Below, piece after piece: positions 50,820 to 59,022 of a stretch of DNA of 59,022 bases. The translations under genes and the position numbers were made by a program. Positions within the stretch are counted from its first letter, which is position 1. Every line of letters starts with the position of its first letter. This DNA is from Acidobacteriota bacterium (GTDB lineage Bacteria; Acidobacteriota; Vicinamibacteria; Vicinamibacterales; 2-12-FULL-66-21), in NCBI GenBank assembly GCA_016184105.1, contig JACPDI010000002.1, positions 17,330 through 76,351 of the forward strand, in the 5' to 3' direction. The notes below the pieces were generated by a model. That model was given only the letters and a program-made list of their open reading frames with translations. It did not search any database and had not been told where the DNA came from.

Positions 50820-52979
50820 ATGCGAGTCTGGCCCGGCTCTTCGTATCCGCTCGGCGCGACGTGGGACGGCAACGGCGTCAATTTCGCGATTTTTTCGGAG
50901 CACGCGACCCGCGTCGAGCTGTGCCTGTTCCAGTCGGCAGACGCTGCGAGCGAGTGCCTCACCATCCCGCTGCCGGAGCACACCGACATGGTGTGGCACG
51001 GCTACCTCCCCGACGTCCGGCCGGGCCAACTGTACGGGTATCGGGTCCACGGGCCGTTCGACCCGCACGCCGGCCACCGCTTCAATCCTCACAAGCTGCT
51101 GTTCGATCCGTATGCGAAGGTCGTCGGCCGTTCCGCGCGCTGGCACGAATCGCTGTTCGGCTGTACGCCGGGCGCGCCGGACGCGGACGCGTCGTTCGAT
51201 ACGCGCGACAGCGCGCCGTATGCCCCGCTGGCTGCCGTGGCCGACACCGCGTTCACGTGGGGAGACGATCGCCCGCCGCGCACGCCGTGGCACGAGACGA
51301 TCATCTACGAGGCGCACCTCAAGGGCTTCACGAAGCTCCACCCGCGCATCCCCGAGGCGGAACGCGGCACGTACCTGGGGATGGCATCGGACCCGGCGAT
51401 CAGCCATCTCCTCGAGCTCGGCGTGACGGCCGTCGAGCTGATGCCGCTGCACTACCACATCGACGAGCGGCCCCTCGTGACGCGCGGGCTGTCGAACTAC
51501 TGGGGATACAACACGCTCGGCTACTTCGCGCCCGATCCGCGGTTCGCCTCGTCGCGATCGCCGATGGAGGCCCTGCGCGAGTTCAAGATGATGGTTCGGG
51601 CGCTTCATGCCGCCGGGCTCGAGGTGATCCTCGACGTCGTCTACAACCACACGGCGGAAGGCAATCAGCTGGGTCCCACGCTCTCGCTGCGCGGCATCGA
51701 CAATCGATCGTACTATCGCCTGCAGCCCGGGCGGCTGAGCGCGTACGAGGACTTCACGGGCTGCGGCAACACGCTCAACATGCGCAGCCCCCGCGTGCTG
51801 CAGCTGATCATGGACAGCCTGCGCTACTGGGTGAACGAGTGCCACGTCGACGGGTTCCGCTTCGACCTGGCGAGCGCGCTCGCGCGCGAGCTGTACGCCG
51901 TCGACAAGCTCGGCGCCTTCTTCGACATCATCCACCAGGATCCCGCGCTGTCGCAGGTGAAGCTCATCGCGGAGCCGTGGGACCTGGGCGAGGGAGGGTA
52001 CCAGGTCGGGCAGTTTCCCACGAAGTGGACGGAGTGGAACGGCAAGTACCGCGACACGATCCGCCGCTTCTGGCGCGGCGACGGCGGCATCGTGTCGGAG
52101 CTGGCCACGCGGCTGTCTGGGAGCAGCGACCTCTACGAACAGAGCGGCAGGCGCCCGTACGCCAGCATCAACTTCATCACCGCGCACGACGGGTTCACGC
52201 TGGCCGATCTCGTCAGTCACAACGACAAACACAATGAGGCGAACGGCGAGCAGAACGGCGACGGCGAACGCAACAACCTGAGCTGGAACTGCGGCGTCGA
52301 AGGGCCCACCGCCGATCCGGACATCAGCGCGCTGCGCCTGCGGCAGATGCGCAACTTCCTGGCGACGCTGATGCTCTCGCAGGGCGTGCCGATGATCGGC
52401 GGCGGCGATGAAATGGCCCGCACGCAGCGTGGCAACAACAACGCGTACTGCCAGGACAACGAGCTGAGCTGGACGCCGTGGGACCTCACGCCCGAACAGC
52501 GTGACTTTCTCGATTTCGCACGCCGGCTGGTATGGGTGCGGCGGCGGGAGCCCGTGCTTCGGCGGCGGAAGTTTTTTCAGGGACGCGGGATCCGCGGCGC
52601 GGGCATCAAGGACATCGCGTGGCTGGATCCGCTCGGGCGCGAGATGACCGACCGCGAATGGCAGTCGCCCGACGCGCGCGCCCTGGGCGTGCTGCTCTCG
52701 GGCGATGCGATCGACGAACTGGACGGGCGCGGCCGGCCGGTCCGCGGCGAGACGCTGCTCGTGCTCTACAACGCCGCCGGCGCCCCCCTGTCGTTTCAGC
52801 TCCCCCCCGACGGCGGCGCGGAATCGTGGAGGCCGATGTTCGACACCGCGCGCGACACGGCCCCCGACGTCGTGCTCTCGCCCGGCAGCGCGTATCCTAT
52901 GGAGGCCCACTCGCTGGCGCTCCTGCGTCGCGAGGGGGCGACCGGCACCGGGCACGAAGATGGCACGTTGAACATGTGA
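50820..52979 (+). CDS. glgX: Glycogen debranching enzyme GlgX
   Basis: The 719-residue enzyme hydrolyses alpha-1,6 branches of limit dextrins or glycogen. A CBM48 domain ([20 protein letters not shown]) precedes a GH13 barrel with [13 protein letters not shown], the nucleophile in [12 protein letters not shown], the acid in [14 protein letters not shown] and [31 protein letters not shown] is also typical. It is the first gene of a run with glgE, treS-mak and treZ that interconverts alpha-glucan, maltose 1-phosphate and trehalose. Confidence 0.95.
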   Translation: MRVWPGSSYPLGATWDGNGVNFAIFSEHATRVELCLFQSADAASECLTIPLPEHTDMVWHGYLPDVRPGQLYGYRVHGPFDPHAGHRFNPHKLLFDPYAKVVGRSARWHESLFGCTPGAPDADASFDTRDSAPYAPLAAVADTAFTWGDDRPPRTPWHETIIYEAHLKGFTKLHPRIPEAERGTYLGMASDPAISHLLELGVTAVELMPLHYHIDERPLVTRGLSNYWGYNTLGYFAPDPRFASSRSPMEALREFKMMVRALHAAGLEVILDVVYNHTAEGNQLGPTLSLRGIDNRSYYRLQPGRLSAYEDFTGCGNTLNMRSPRVLQLIMDSLRYWVNECHVDGFRFDLASALARELYAVDKLGAFFDIIHQDPALSQVKLIAEPWDLGEGGYQVGQFPTKWTEWNGKYRDTIRRFWRGDGGIVSELATRLSGSSDLYEQSGRRPYASINFITAHDGFTLADLVSHNDKHNEANGEQNGDGERNNLSWNCGVEGPTADPDISALRLRQMRNFLATLMLSQGVPMIGGGDEMARTQRGNNNAYCQDNELSWTPWDLTPEQRDFLDFARRLVWVRRREPVLRRRKFFQGRGIRGAGIKDIAWLDPLGREMTDREWQSPDARALGVLLSGDAIDELDGRGRPVRGETLLVLYNAAGAPLSFQLPPDGGAESWRPMFDTARDTAPDVVLSPGSAYPMEAHSLALLRREGATGTGHEDGTLNM

Positions 52980-53012
52980 GGTCTGCGCAACCTCGGAATC
53001 AGGAGGCACCGG

Positions 53013-55046
53013 TTGCCGTCACGTCGCCGAAGCTCAGCCGTCACGCGCGCCCGCACGGCTGAGGTTGCTCCCACGCTCCCGCCGCGAGTCGTCATTGAAA
53101 ACGTCCAGCCGCAGGTCGACGGCGGCCGCTTCCCCGTCAAACGCTGCGTGGGCGAAGCCGTCACCGTGCAGGCCGACATCTTCGCCGACGGCCACGACGT
53201 GGTGGCCGCCGTGTTGAAATTTCGCGAGCGCGAGTACGACGACGCGGCAGCCGGAGCCTGGCGCGAAATCCCCATGCTGCCGCTCGGCAACGATCGATGG
53301 GAGGCGCGGTTCACGGTGGAACGCGTGGCGCTGTACGAGTTCACCGTGCAGGGATGGGTGGACCGCTTCGCCACCTGGCGCGACGGCCTCTCCAAGAAGG
53401 TCGCCGCCGGGCAGGATGTGGCGCTCGAACTGCAGGAGGGCGCGCTCATGGTGCGCGCGGCGCTCGTTGTGTCCGCCGTCGCCGACGGTCATCCCCGGAC
53501 GGACGGGGAACGCCTGGAAGGGTTTCTGGACGCGTTGGAGCGCGGCGAGCAGGCCGACCGGCATGCCGCGGCACTCTCTCCCGAGCTGTGGGCGCTCATG
53601 CTGCGCTGCGACGATCGGACGGCCGCGGCGACGATCGACCCACCGCTCACCGTGCTGGGGGAACGCGAGCGCGCGCGCGCCGGCGCGTGGTACGAGATGT
53701 TCCCGCGCTCCTACAGCCCTGAGCCCGGCCGCAGCGCGACGTTTGCCGAAGCGGCCGAGCGGCTGGCCGGCATCGCCGAAATGGGCTTCGACGTCGTCTA
53801 TCTGTCCCCGATCCATCCGATCGGGACGACGTTCCGCAAGGGGCGGAACAACCGCCTCGAGCCGGCGCCGGCCGACCCGGGCAGTCCGTGGGCGATCGGC
53901 GGCAGCGCCGGCGGACACACCTCGGTGGAGCCCGGACTTGGCACGCTCGACGACTTCGATCGGTTCGTTGCCGTCGCAGAACGCCTCGGCCTCGAGGTCG
54001 CGCTCGATCTCGCCTACCAGGCGTCACCCGATCACCCCTACGTCGCCGAGCACCCGGAGTGGTTCCGGCAGCGGCCGGACGGATCGATCAAGCACGCGGA
54101 GAACCCGCCGAAGAAGTACCAGGACATCTACCCGTTCGACTTCGACTCGAAGGACTGGCGCGCCCTCTGGGACGAGCTGAAGAACATCGTCGAGTTCTGG
54201 ATCGGGCATGGGGTCAAGATCTTTCGCGTGGACAACCCGCATACCAAGCCGTTTCGCTTCTGGGAGTGGATGATCGCCGGCATCCGCCGCCGGCACCCGG
54301 ACACCATTTTCCTGTCCGAGGCGTTCACGCGGCCCAAGGTGATGCGGCACCTGGCCAAACTCGGGTTCTCGCAGTCGTATACCTATTTCACCTGGCGGAA
54401 CTCGAAGCCGGAGCTGGTCGAGTACTTCACCGAGCTCACGCAGACCGACGTGCGGGAGTACATGCGCCCGAACCTGTTCGTGAACACGCCGGACATCCTG
54501 CACGAGTACCTGCAACGCGGCGGACGGCCGGCGTTCCGCGTGCGGTTGCTGCTCGCGGCGACCCTCGGCGCGTCGTACGGGGTGTACAGCGGGTTCGAGG
54601 TGTACGAGAACCGCGCCGTGCGCGCGGGATCGGAGGAGTACCTGAACTCCGAGAAGTACGAGTTCCGGCACTGGGACTGGAACCAGCCGGACACGCTGCG
54701 CCCGCTCATCGCGCGGGTGAACGCCATCCGGCACGAGCATGCCGCGCTGCGCTCGAACTGGGGCCTGCGCTTTCACCAGACGGACAACGATCACCTGATC
54801 TGCTACAGCAAACGGTCGCCCGACGGCGGCGACGCGCTGCTGATCGTGGCGAATCTCGATCCCCACGTCATGCAGCACGGCTGGATCCGGGTGCCGGTCG
54901 CGGAGTTCGGGCTCGTGCCGGACCGCGGGTACGAGGCGCACGACCTGCTGAGCGGCGAGACCTACTACTGGCACGGCGAGTGGGACTACGTGCGGCTCGA
55001 CCCCCAGCTGCGTCCCGGGCACATTCTGCGGCTCACGGCGTCATGA
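53013..55046 (+). CDS. glgE: Alpha-1,4-glucan:maltose-1-phosphate maltosyltransferase
   Basis: The 677-residue GH13_3 enzyme adds maltose from maltose 1-phosphate to alpha-glucans. An N-terminal domain ([20 protein letters not shown]) is followed by an insertion region and the barrel with [31 protein letters not shown], the nucleophile in [11 protein letters not shown], the acid in [12 protein letters not shown], and [12 protein letters not shown]. The TTG start has AGGAGG six bases upstream. It overlaps treS-mak by four bases, which produces the substrate. Confidence 0.95.
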   Translation: MPSRRRSSAVTRARTAEVAPTLPPRVVIENVQPQVDGGRFPVKRCVGEAVTVQADIFADGHDVVAAVLKFREREYDDAAAGAWREIPMLPLGNDRWEARFTVERVALYEFTVQGWVDRFATWRDGLSKKVAAGQDVALELQEGALMVRAALVVSAVADGHPRTDGERLEGFLDALERGEQADRHAAALSPELWALMLRCDDRTAAATIDPPLTVLGERERARAGAWYEMFPRSYSPEPGRSATFAEAAERLAGIAEMGFDVVYLSPIHPIGTTFRKGRNNRLEPAPADPGSPWAIGGSAGGHTSVEPGLGTLDDFDRFVAVAERLGLEVALDLAYQASPDHPYVAEHPEWFRQRPDGSIKHAENPPKKYQDIYPFDFDSKDWRALWDELKNIVEFWIGHGVKIFRVDNPHTKPFRFWEWMIAGIRRRHPDTIFLSEAFTRPKVMRHLAKLGFSQSYTYFTWRNSKPELVEYFTELTQTDVREYMRPNLFVNTPDILHEYLQRGGRPAFRVRLLLAATLGASYGVYSGFEVYENRAVRAGSEEYLNSEKYEFRHWDWNQPDTLRPLIARVNAIRHEHAALRSNWGLRFHQTDNDHLICYSKRSPDGGDALLIVANLDPHVMQHGWIRVPVAEFGLVPDRGYEAHDLLSGETYYWHGEWDYVRLDPQLRPGHILRLTAS

Positions 55047-58000
55047 CGGATCCGGCTTTCGCGGACGATCCGCTCTGGTACAAGGACGCCGTCGTGTACG
55101 AGACGCACGTCCGGGCGTTCTTCGACAGCAACAACGACGGCATCGGCGACTTCCCGGGCCTGACCGAGAAGCTCGATTACCTGCGCGACCTCGGCGTCAA
55201 CGCGATCTGGCTCCTGCCCTTCTATCCCTCGCCGCTGCGCGACGACGGGTACGACATCGCGAAGTACGAGGGCATCCATCCGTCCTACGGAGCGCTCGGC
55301 GACTTCAAGAAGTTCCTGCGCGAGGCGCACGCGCGCGGCCTGCGCGTGATCACCGAGCTGGTCATCAACCACACGTCCGACCAGCACCCGTGGTTCCAGG
55401 CTGCGCGCCGCGCGCCGAAGGGGTCACCGAAGCGCGATTTCTACGTGTGGAGCGAGACGAAGCAGAAGTACGAAGGCGTCCGGATCATCTTCACCGACAC
55501 CGAGAAGTCGAACTGGACCTGGGACGACACGGCAGGCGCGTACTACTGGCACCGGTTCTTCCACCACCAGCCGGATCTGAATTTCGACAACCCGCAGGTG
55601 CTGCGCGCGGTGCTGCGCGTGATGCGGTTCTGGTTCGACATGGGCGTCGACGGCATGCGGCTGGACGCCATTCCCTACCTCATCGAGCGCGAAGGCACGA
55701 TCTGCGAGAACCTGCCGGACACACACTCCGTGCTCAAGCAGATCCGCCGCGGCCTCGACACACGCTTCCGCGGGCGCTTCCTGCTTGCGGAAGCCAACCA
55801 GTGGCCTGCCGACGTCGCCGAGTACTTCGGCCAGGGGGACGAGTGCCACATGGCATTCCATTTCCCGCTCATGCCGCGGATGTTCATGGCGCTCCGGCAG
55901 GAGGATCGCCATCCGATCACCGAGATCCTGCGCCAGACGCCCGACATCCCCGACACGTGCCAGTGGGCGCTTTTTCTCCGCAACCACGACGAGCTGACGC
56001 TGGAGATGGTCACCGACGAGGAACGCGACTACCTGTACCAGGCGTACGCCGCCGATCCGCAGATGCGGATCAACGTCGGCATCCGCCGGCGGCTCGCGCC
56101 GCTCCTCGAGAACAGCCGGCGCCGCATGGAGCTGCTCAACAGCCTCCTGTTCTCGTTCCCCGGCACGCCGGTGCTCTATTACGGCGACGAGATCGGCATG
56201 GGCGACAACGTGTACCTGGGCGATCGCAACGGCGTGCGCACCCCGATGCAGTGGACCGGCGATCGCAACGCCGGGTTCTCGAAGGCGGACCCGGCGCGCC
56301 TCTACGCGCCCGTGATCATGGACTCGGTGTACGGCTACCAGGCGATCAACGTCGAGGCGCAGGAACGATCCCCCTATTCGCTGCTCAACTGGATGCGCCG
56401 CATGATCGCGCTCAGGCGCCAGAACCGCGTGCTCGGGCGCGGCAGCATCGAGTTCCTCCGGCCCGCCAACCGCAAGATCCTCGCGTACCTGCGCCGGCAC
56501 GCGGGCGACGTCGTGCTCTGCGTCGCCAACCTGGCACGCACGATCCAGCCGGTGGAGCTGGACCTCTCCGAGTTCAAGGGCTTCACGCCCATCGAGATGA
56601 TCGGGCAGACCGAGTTCCCCCGCATCGCCGACGAGCCGTACATGTTGACGCTCGGAACGTACGCGTTCTACTGGTTCAAGCTCCAGCTCAATCCGATGCC
56701 GGTCGCGGCGCGGGTCGCCGCGCAGGAGCCCGAGGTTCGCGAACAGGCGGCGCCGCTCTTCATGGGGGCCGCGTGGGACACCTTGCTCGAAGGGAACGTG
56801 CGCGGCCTCATCGAGCGCGACCTGCTGGCGGACTTCCTGCGGCGCCAGCGCTGGTTCGGCGGAAAGGCGCGCGAGCTGCGGCGGGTGCGGTTCGCGGACT
56901 GGGGGCTCGTGCGCCGCACGCCGTCTCCGCTCTTCGTCACGATCGTCGAAGCCGAGTACGGCGACCTCGGCCGCGAGCGCTACCTCCTGCCGATCACGAT
57001 GAGCAGCGGGGCGGATGCGGCAGCCATCGAGCGCCACCACCCGCAGGCCGTCATCGGACATGTGAGCGGCGCGCGGAAAGGCCTCATCCACGATGCCGCC
57101 GTCGCAGCGGCGTCGGGGCATGCGCTGTTCGAGGCGATCGCGCGGGAGGAAACGCTGGCGCTCCGCGGGGGCGTGCTGCGCGGCCGGGCGACCGCCATGC
57201 TTCCCGAGCTTCGCGGCCCGGCGGCGCTCGAGGCCGCTCCGGCGACCACCGAGCAGAGCAACTCGATGATCGCGTTCGGCGATCGCCTGCTGCTGAAGCT
57301 GTTCCGGCGCGTCGAGGAGGGACCGAACCCCGACGTGGAGATCACGCAGTACCTGACCGAGCGCACCGGCTTCACACGCGCGCCGCGCCTGGGCGGTGTG
57401 ATTGACTACGAGGCCCGCGGCGGAAAGACGGGCAGCTTCGCGATGCTGCAGTCGCGCATTGCCAGCCAGAGCGACGGATGGGGACATGCGATCAGCGAGA
57501 TGGGCCGCTACTACGAGCGCGTGTCGGTGGCGGGCGGTCCCTCCGCTGACACGGCAGCCGCCGCTGCGCTCCCCTGGACCCAGCTCGTTCGCACGCCGAT
57601 TCCCCGCGAGGCCCTCGACCTGGTCGGCGCGTACCTGGAGAACGCATCCACGCTGGGCAGGCGGAGCGCCGAATTGCACGCGGCGCTTGCCGGCGCGGAA
57701 GGAGACGAGGCGTTCGCGCCCGAGCCGCTGACGGAAGAAGACCGCCGCGCGCTCGCCGCCTGCATGGTGGAAGAGGCGGACCGCACGCTCGACGCGGTGC
57801 CGCCGCAGTTGCCGAAGCTGTCGCCCGAGACCGCGGCCGGCGCACGCGAGCTCATCGTGCTCCGCGAGCGGATCACCCGGACGTTCGGCGCGATCGCGCA
57901 CACGGCGGCCCCCGTGTCGAAGATCCGCGTCCACGGCGACTACCACCTCGGCCAGGTGCTCTGGGCGGAGAACGACTACTACATCATTGATTTCGAGGGC

Positions 58001-58381
58001 GAGCCGGCCAGGAGCCTCGCGGAACGGCGCGCGAAGCAGCTCGCGCTCAAGGATGTCGCCGGCATGCTTCGATCGTTCGGCTACGCCGCGTACGCGGGGC
58101 TGGGCGCATACGCCGCCACGCGCCCGGACGAGGCGGACCGGATGGAGCCGTGGGCCCGTGCATGGCAGGCGTGGACCTCGGCGGCGTTCCTGCGCACCTA
58201 TCTCGACACGGCGGCCGCCGCCGCGTTCCTGCCGTCCAGCCCCGAGGACACCGAGCGCCTGCTCGACGCGTTCGTGCTCGACAAGGCGCTGTACGAGCTG
58301 CGCTACGAGCTGAACAATCGTCCAGACTGGGTCCACATCCCCCTTTGGAGCATCCTGAGATTTCTCCGGGGAGGGGCATGA
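55043..58381 (+). CDS. treS-mak: Trehalose synthase-maltokinase fusion
   Basis: The 1112-residue protein fuses a GH13_16 trehalose synthase (residues ~1-550) to maltokinase (~570-1112). TreS isomerises trehalose and maltose: [20 protein letters not shown], nucleophile in [10 protein letters not shown], acid in [11 protein letters not shown] and [10 protein letters not shown]. The kinase part has a cap ([13 protein letters not shown]), catalytic [12 protein letters not shown] and metal-binding [16 protein letters not shown]. The product, maltose 1-phosphate, feeds GlgE. ATGA overlaps on both sides tie it to glgE and treZ. Confidence 0.96.
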   Translation: MTDPAFADDPLWYKDAVVYETHVRAFFDSNNDGIGDFPGLTEKLDYLRDLGVNAIWLLPFYPSPLRDDGYDIAKYEGIHPSYGALGDFKKFLREAHARGLRVITELVINHTSDQHPWFQAARRAPKGSPKRDFYVWSETKQKYEGVRIIFTDTEKSNWTWDDTAGAYYWHRFFHHQPDLNFDNPQVLRAVLRVMRFWFDMGVDGMRLDAIPYLIEREGTICENLPDTHSVLKQIRRGLDTRFRGRFLLAEANQWPADVAEYFGQGDECHMAFHFPLMPRMFMALRQEDRHPITEILRQTPDIPDTCQWALFLRNHDELTLEMVTDEERDYLYQAYAADPQMRINVGIRRRLAPLLENSRRRMELLNSLLFSFPGTPVLYYGDEIGMGDNVYLGDRNGVRTPMQWTGDRNAGFSKADPARLYAPVIMDSVYGYQAINVEAQERSPYSLLNWMRRMIALRRQNRVLGRGSIEFLRPANRKILAYLRRHAGDVVLCVANLARTIQPVELDLSEFKGFTPIEMIGQTEFPRIADEPYMLTLGTYAFYWFKLQLNPMPVAARVAAQEPEVREQAAPLFMGAAWDTLLEGNVRGLIERDLLADFLRRQRWFGGKARELRRVRFADWGLVRRTPSPLFVTIVEAEYGDLGRERYLLPITMSSGADAAAIERHHPQAVIGHVSGARKGLIHDAAVAAASGHALFEAIAREETLALRGGVLRGRATAMLPELRGPAALEAAPATTEQSNSMIAFGDRLLLKLFRRVEEGPNPDVEITQYLTERTGFTRAPRLGGVIDYEARGGKTGSFAMLQSRIASQSDGWGHAISEMGRYYERVSVAGGPSADTAAAAALPWTQLVRTPIPREALDLVGAYLENASTLGRRSAELHAALAGAEGDEAFAPEPLTEEDRRALAACMVEEADRTLDAVPPQLPKLSPETAAGARELIVLRERITRTFGAIAHTAAPVSKIRVHGDYHLGQVLWAENDYYIIDFEGEPARSLAERRAKQLALKDVAGMLRSFGYAAYAGLGAYAATRPDEADRMEPWARAWQAWTSAAFLRTYLDTAAAAAFLPSSPEDTERLLDAFVLDKALYELRYELNNRPDWVHIPLWSILRFLRGGA

Positions 58382-59022
58382 GGACCAAGACCTCCGCGAC
58401 GCGCCGGAGCTTCGGCGCCCAGCCGCTGGCGGGCGCCACGCGGTTCAGCGTGTGGGCCCCCCGCGCCGCCGGCGTGTCGGTGCTCATCGAGTCAGGAAGC
58501 CGCGCGGGCGAGCACGCGATGGCGCGTGCCGAGGCCGGGACGTTCTCCGCAACGGTGCGCGGCATCGGCCCCGGCGATCTCTACCGTTACCGCGTCGACG
58601 GGTCCGCGCCGATGCCGGACCCGGCATCGCGGTTTCAGCCGCTCGGCGTTCACGGTCCGTCCGAAGTGATCGATCCGGCGGCCTATCGCTGGAACGATGA
58701 GGGCTGGCGCGGCGTGGACCCGGCACGTGCGGTCATCTACGAGCTGCACGTCGGCACGTTCACCGTTGAAGGAACATTCCGCGCCGCGGCGGCGCGCCTG
58801 CCCTACCTCCGCGACCTGGGAGTCACGATCGTCGAGCTGATGCCCGTCGCCGATTTCCCAGGCACTCGCAACTGGGGCTACGACGGCGTGGATCTCTATG
58901 CGCCGGCCCGCGTCTATGGGCGGCCCGACGATCTGCGACGCTTCGTGGAGGACGCGCACCGCAACGGCCTCGGCGTCATGCTCGACGTGGTGTACAACCA
59001 CCTCGGTCCCGACGGCGCCTAC
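58378..59022 (+). CDS. treZ: Malto-oligosyltrehalose trehalohydrolase, N-terminal part
   Basis: The first 215 codons are present; the gene leaves the window. A CBM48-like domain ([20 protein letters not shown]) precedes the start of a GH13 barrel with [40 protein letters not shown] and [16 protein letters not shown], diagnostic for TreZ rather than GlgB. TreZ releases trehalose from the ends made by TreY, presumably encoded next. The ATG overlaps the treS-mak stop (ATGA). Confidence 0.92.
   Translation, partial: MRTKTSATRRSFGAQPLAGATRFSVWAPRAAGVSVLIESGSRAGEHAMARAEAGTFSATVRGIGPGDLYRYRVDGSAPMPDPASRFQPLGVHGPSEVIDPAAYRWNDEGWRGVDPARAVIYELHVGTFTVEGTFRAAAARLPYLRDLGVTIVELMPVADFPGTRNWGYDGVDLYAPARVYGRPDDLRRFVEDAHRNGLGVMLDVVYNHLGPDGAY

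Noticed and set aside
53888-55042. N-terminal extension of the TreS-maltokinase protein (and similar long frames, such as 3973-5700 and 5607-6623)
   Set aside because: These are out-of-frame readings of neighbouring genes, rich in Arg/Gly/Ala with no domain similarity; high GC removes stops.

Overview
The window is about 59 kb of GC-rich bacterial chromosome. It is densely packed with genes, many joined by ATGA, TGATG or GTGA overlaps, with frequent GTG and TTG starts. A VWFA-related protein of the type common in Acidobacteriota, a GldA/GldF/GldG/DUF4340 transporter block, a GlgE/TreS-Mak cluster, a small microcompartment locus and perfect palindromic repeats at gene ends together suggest Acidobacteriota, probably a Vicinamibacteria-like lineage. 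That placement is inference; there is no rRNA here.

Layout. 1-7.3 kb: pyrimidine biosynthesis in two divergent blocks, pyrR-pyrB-pyrC (minus) behind a leader with a probable PyrR-binding loop, and pyrK-pyrD-pyrF (plus), separated by a membrane phosphodiesterase-like gene. 7.3-12.6 kb: Pal-like lipoprotein, methyltransferase, large membrane protein, and a LysW-like/LarE pair beside a receiver-PilZ protein. 12.6-15.2 kb: Zn/Cd efflux ATPase with its ArsR/SmtB repressor. 15.2-21.3 kb: ABC exporter block (its gldG carries a frame-breaking deletion) and dacB. 21.3-25.3 kb: a decayed spermidine-synthase-like pseudogene, a response regulator, AlaX-type editing protein and queC (minus), and, divergently, a thioredoxin-fold ArsC/Spx-family gene with an in-frame UGA at the first position of its UxxC motif followed by a SECIS-like hairpin, i.e. 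a probable selenoprotein.

25.3-30.8 kb (minus): cyclophilin, endonuclease III, a 2-hydroxyacid dehydrogenase and a compact microcompartment locus (three BMC-P, one BMC-H, a class II aldolase and a 79-residue protein with an encapsulation-peptide-like N terminus). 30.8-39.9 kb (minus): alpha/beta hydrolase, pdxJ, glmM, cdaR, cdaA, folP, ftsH, tilS, a housekeeping and cell-envelope/c-di-AMP run interrupted by a striking 10-bp-phased inverted repeat. 39.9-41.4 kb: remains of toxin-antitoxin-like genes next to a tRNA-Met. 41.5-50.8 kb: VWFA protein, Uma2 protein, a deoxyhypusine-synthase-like orphan, a TonB receptor inserted between two copies of the queA 3' end, queA, an AI-2E permease and a DUF4112 protein. 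50.8-59.0 kb: glgX, glgE, treS-mak fusion and the start of treZ, an alpha-glucan/trehalose interconversion operon.

Three genome-wide habits stand out. Five copies of one palindromic element (plus one unrelated palindrome) sit at gene 3' ends and sometimes supply stop codons or N-terminal codons. Many starts lie only 6-8 nt after a -10-like box, suggesting leaderless mRNAs. Several loci show recent decay: a gldG deletion, a truncated spermidine-synthase relic, nucleotidyltransferase and vapC fragments.
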